From positions 49,250,901 to 49,314,900 of the forward strand of contig CM055911.1 of the NCBI GenBank assembly GCA_029582155.1: a DNA stretch of 64,000 nt. Direction: 5' to 3'. This document shows positions 61,501-64,000 of this stretch, one piece after another (position 1 is the stretch's first letter; each line of letters opens with the position of its first letter). The position numbers were made by a program, and so were the translations under genes. The stretch comes from Panopea generosa (taxonomy: Eukaryota > Mollusca > Bivalvia > Adapedonta > Hiatellidae). The notes beneath the pieces were generated by a model, which saw nothing but the letters and a program-made list of their open reading frames with translations, had not been told where the DNA came from and searched no databases.

Positions 61501-63368
61501 GAGTATCGATAGACCGACAGACGGACGGGCGGTCGGACAGATAGGTATGGTCCTAATTATTTTATTTACATGTATATACTGATGATACGGTAGCAAATGC
61601 ATGATTATTCACCGTACACGGATAAAGTGTCGGTTTAAGACACAACACATGTCTCTGTCGGTAATACAATCTCAAAAAGAAGAATGGGAAAATAACATAT
61701 TTTATAAATTAAGCAAACTCAGAAAGAAATCAACCTACGAATTTTCTATCACAACGGGAGGTTTCCACACATTGTATTCATTGCTAAAGAGAAATTTGAT
61801 GTTGGTGTAGGTGGCGTCTTTAATCCATTTCAATCGAACATCTTTCCATACCTGCAAGTAAACAGATTTCCGAATGTTTACAGATATAACCGGGAGTTAC
61901 TCATTTATGTTACTCTACGCGTTAGCTCTAATTAAAATAATAAACATTTGATATACATGTTTTATAACGATATGTTGGACCAGATATGATCCAGATAGTG
62001 ACGTTTTATGCTAAAGCATGTCCAACAAAGCGGCTCAAGTACAAAATCAAACTTAATGATATACACTTAGGGATATATCATAAAATATTAGCCATATGTT
62101 TATGCGATTTATGGCCTGATCGAAAACCGAAAAAATTGAAATTTGAACTTGATTTTATAATGTTTTTTTTACTTTTTCGAGTAAATCTTTTTAATCCCAG
62201 TAGTAGTTACGCATATATATTTTAATTTGTTTGTGCGAGGACTTAATTAGTATTGGAAACTTTAATATGTTTCATGGTGTTACATGAAGGCAGAGGCATA
62301 TAAATACATGTTCAGTATATTAAAAACTGAAAAAGGCAAAAATAATAATAACGTTATTACAGTATTACAGTTATACCAGCTTTTTATTGAATCAAAAAGG
62401 CCGAACTAACTGGTCATGCACCTTTATAAAATATGCACTAGAATCCACTTGTGAAAAAGGTTTTAACTTTAAAGTTAGTATATTTAAATTTTTTAAACGT
62501 TTTACTTTTTACTTATTACACCCAATTTTATTATTGGTAGATAAAAACCGAGGTAGAACCATTGCCGCACAGTGGCTATAATATACCATGTACATGTTTG
62601 GACCAAGCTGGCGACCTCAGTGTTAAAAGGTTAATGATCAGGAGTCAACACAGGAGTCGAAATTTGAATTTGATTTTATAATGTTTTATACAATTTCCAG
62701 TAAAATATTTTAATCCCAGTAGTAGTTACGCATATATATTTCAATTTGTTTGTGCGAGGACTTAATTAGTATTGGAAACTTTAATATGTTACTTAAAGGC
62801 AGAGGCATATAAATACATGTTCAGTATATTAAAAACTGAAAAAGGCAAAATAAAAAAAATAATAATGTTATTACAGTATTACGGTTATAACAGGTTTTTG
62901 TTGAATTAAAAAGGTCGAACTTACTGGTCATGCACCTGTTTAAAATATGTACCAGAATCCACTTGTGACAAAGGTTTTAACTTTAAAGTTAGTATATCTA
63001 TATTTCTTAAACGTTTTACTGTTTACTTATTATACCCAATTTTATTATTGGTAAACAAAAACCACGCGCAGTGGCTATAATATACCATGAACATTTTTAG
63101 ACCAAGCTGGCGACCTAGGTGATAAAAGGTTAATAATCAGGAGTCAACATATTCGACCCCTCGAACAAGCAAGACCTTTAAAGTACTATTAGAGGTGACA
63201 TTATTTATTTATCCAATCTTATGATATCAGTTATTCTAATGGTCAAACACGTGTCCACGGTACTTTATTTCTGTTGAACATTGTAACGAGGTCAGCTGAC
63301 GAGAATGAACTATGAACTCTTACCATACTGAAGTAAGCTGTAATAGCCAAAGTCTGTTCTTTTATATC
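55048..63368 (-). CDS. Nicotinic acetylcholine receptor-like subunit, copy B (7 exons; 5' end outside window)
   Basis: Minus-strand exons 63368-63324, 61851-61739, 61029-60950, 60663-60511, 59198-59035, 57031-56896 and 55586-55048 splice in frame with the same lengths as copy A. Seen: [26 protein letters not shown], Cys loop [31 protein letters not shown]1, TM2 [19 protein letters not shown]3, a cytoplasmic loop and TM4. Loop C lacks the vicinal Cys pair, so it is a non-alpha subunit like copy A; they may co-assemble or replace each other. Exon 2 and the signal peptide should lie beyond 64000. No stops or shifts are seen. Introns carry a 500-bp MITE, a dispersed repeat and a 0.5-kb direct duplication. 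Confidence 0.9.
55590..56890. other. Intron between exons 8 and 9 of nAChR copy B
   Basis: AT-rich with no assignable element; open frames are short and featureless. At about 1.3 kb it is much longer than the matching copy A intron (about 260 bp), so it has gained sequence. Confidence 0.5.
56896..57031 (-). CDS. nAChR copy B, exon 8 (TM2)
   Basis: Encodes [20 protein letters not shown] and the remaining pore helix to [11 protein letters not shown]. 136 nt; donor GTAGGT, acceptor ATCTTGCAG. Confidence 0.91.
57071..57570. mobile_element. 500-bp MITE with ~100-bp terminal inverted repeats
   Basis: The left end CTTAAAGCAACACATCCACG and right end CGTGGATGTGTTGCTTTAAG are exact complements. Homology between the arms continues inward about 100 bp (GAGCACATTTCCCATAC in both). 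A second internal palindrome, TATAAAGCG/CGCTTTATA, lies near 57400. No open frame; sits in the intron between nAChR copy B exons 7 and 8. Confidence 0.95.
58283..58745 (-). repeat. ~460-bp dispersed repeat in the exon 7-8 intron of nAChR copy B
   Basis: Inverted partner of 40137-40605 (TTGACCAGGTTGCTTTTTC, CATTGATAGTCC region, CATGTAAGGGAGGTTATTTT). No terminal inverted repeats are seen, so the class is undetermined. Confidence 0.85.
59035..59198 (-). CDS. nAChR copy B, exon 7 (loop C and TM1)
   Basis: Encodes [35 protein letters not shown] and TM1. 164 nt; acceptor ATCTTACAG, donor GTAAAA. Confidence 0.9.
59740..60090. repeat. Dispersed repeat, copy b (partner at ~23340-23640)
   Basis: GCAATACATAGAACGCAAAA and CATGGTGATTTTAC match the partner. 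Located in the intron between nAChR copy B exons 6 and 7. Confidence 0.55.
60511..60663 (-). CDS. nAChR copy B, exon 6 (Cys loop)
   Basis: Encodes GGVYVTH, Cys loop [15 protein letters not shown] and [12 protein letters not shown]. 153 nt; acceptor TATGAAG (weak tract), donor GTGCTC. Confidence 0.9.
60950..61029 (-). CDS. nAChR copy B, exon 5
   Basis: Encodes [17 protein letters not shown] through GIITWTPG. 80 nt; acceptor TTTTACAG, donor GTACAA. Confidence 0.87.
61739..61851 (-). CDS. nAChR copy B, exon 4
   Basis: Encodes [17 protein letters not shown] through [11 protein letters not shown]. 113 nt; acceptor CTTGCAG, donor GTAGGT. Confidence 0.88.
62080..63150 (+). repeat. ~0.5-kb direct tandem duplication in intron 3 of nAChR copy B
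   Basis: The segments about 62140-62655 and 62660-63150 share long blocks in order: TAATCCCAGTAGTAGTTACG, TTTGTGCGAGGACTTAATTA, TCAGTATATTAAAAACTGAA and GACCAAGCTGGCGACCT. They differ by small indels, so the duplication is recent but not brand new. Confidence 0.93.
63324..63368 (-). CDS. nAChR copy B, exon 3 (45 nt)
   Basis: Encodes [15 protein letters not shown]; acceptor ATTTTCAG, donor GTAAGA. Same length and nearly the same peptide as copy A. Confidence 0.88.
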
Positions 63369-63374
63369 CTGAAA

Positions 63375-64000
63375 ATAAATACCTGTATAATATTGTGTCG
63401 TTCATTTTATGTATTTTACAATAAACAACAAGGTTACAAACCATTAGTGGGCGTTACTTTGGCTGTTCCATTAACCGACTTTACCATACAGATACGGTTA
63501 TTAATATCAAATCATATCTAATCAAATAAAATCAAGCTTATTTACAATAAATAAAGGCCATCGTCCCATAATACACAACAATACAGTAGAACATACAATT
63601 TCATTTGAAAAAGAGTATTGTCATATATAATTGTAAAGGTCCTACATCAACATTTGTTTCTAAATTGTACATTATGTTGTATACATATATTGCAATCTGT
63701 TTAATTTCATAATCAACATTGGTGTTCATTAATCTGTAGAAATGATATAAGGATTTCTCAGATGAGTACCAGTTTAATAGATTGTGTGCACGAATAGTGT
63801 TATATTTAGGACTCTAAAAAACATGATATTCACATTCTACAATATAAATATTCCGATTAGTTAAGCAAAAGAGACAACATATTTGTATTCATGGAATATG
63901 GAATAGTCCTGGACCTAAATTCATCAATATTTTGAGTCTGATATTCAGACTCAGACTCAAAATGTCAAAAATTTAAGATTCAAATAACATCCATTAAACA
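63375..64000. other. Intron 2 of nAChR copy B, to the window end
   Basis: AT-rich. Near the end ATTTTGAGTCTGATATTCAGACTCAAAATGT forms a palindrome (arms TTTTGAGTCTGA / TCAGACTCAAAA around 63931-63962). Exon 2 is expected beyond 64000. Confidence 0.5.

Overview
The window looks like AT-rich, intron-rich, repeat-dense nuclear DNA from a lophotrochozoan, most likely a bivalve mollusc. That is inferred from the GT-AG spliced gene structures, molluscan-style tRNA-derived SINEs, several families of decayed non-LTR retrotransposons, small inverted-repeat elements (MITEs) and long minisatellites. No bacterial or viral gene organisation is visible, and the species cannot be fixed from sequence alone.

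Four real genes are supported, as two tandem pairs. Pair 1 (+ strand): two four-exon genes, about 756-7402 and 15050-22742, each encoding a secreted Cyclase-family metal-dependent hydrolase (kynurenine formamidase / isatin hydrolase-like) of 297 and 301 aa. Each has a signal peptide, the full HxGTHxDxPxH metal motif and a hydrophobic C-terminal tail that suggests a GPI anchor. Exons 2-4 are identical in length in the two copies (194, 182, 333 nt) and every junction keeps frame. Pair 2 (- strand): two copies of a divergent non-alpha nicotinic acetylcholine receptor-like Cys-loop channel subunit. Copy A runs from 41997 down to 33927, with eight exons found and the signal-peptide exon not found. 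Copy B runs from 63368 down to 55048, with seven exons found and the upstream part beyond the window edge. All shared exons again have identical lengths (45, 113, 80, 153, 164, 136, 539 nt) and open frames.

The rest is accessory sequence. 8.0-15.0 kb holds MITEs, two 3' ends of one retroelement and an internally deleted Tc1-like transposase. 16.6-19.9 kb holds a SINE and a decayed reverse transcriptase (RT). 23-33 kb has MITEs, a 34-bp-arm hairpin and several minisatellites but no recognised gene. 42-46 kb holds two large tandem arrays in or beyond intron 1 of nAChR copy A. 46.9-54.3 kb is a nest of SINEs, MITEs and three further RT remnants.

The most unusual signal is that several minisatellites are built from functional gene pieces. 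In intron 2 of both hydrolase genes the repeated unit carries the end of exon 2 plus its 5' splice site (about 21 copies in gene 1, 3 in gene 2). In intron 1 of nAChR copy A a 37-bp unit repeated about 30 times carries a branchpoint-like motif, the 3' splice site and the start of exon 2. A third array is made from the LEYGD motif of a reverse transcriptase, and a fourth (27.7-29.2 and 47.6-47.9 kb) from the terminal inverted repeat of a MITE. All family assignments come from reading motifs by eye; no database search was run.
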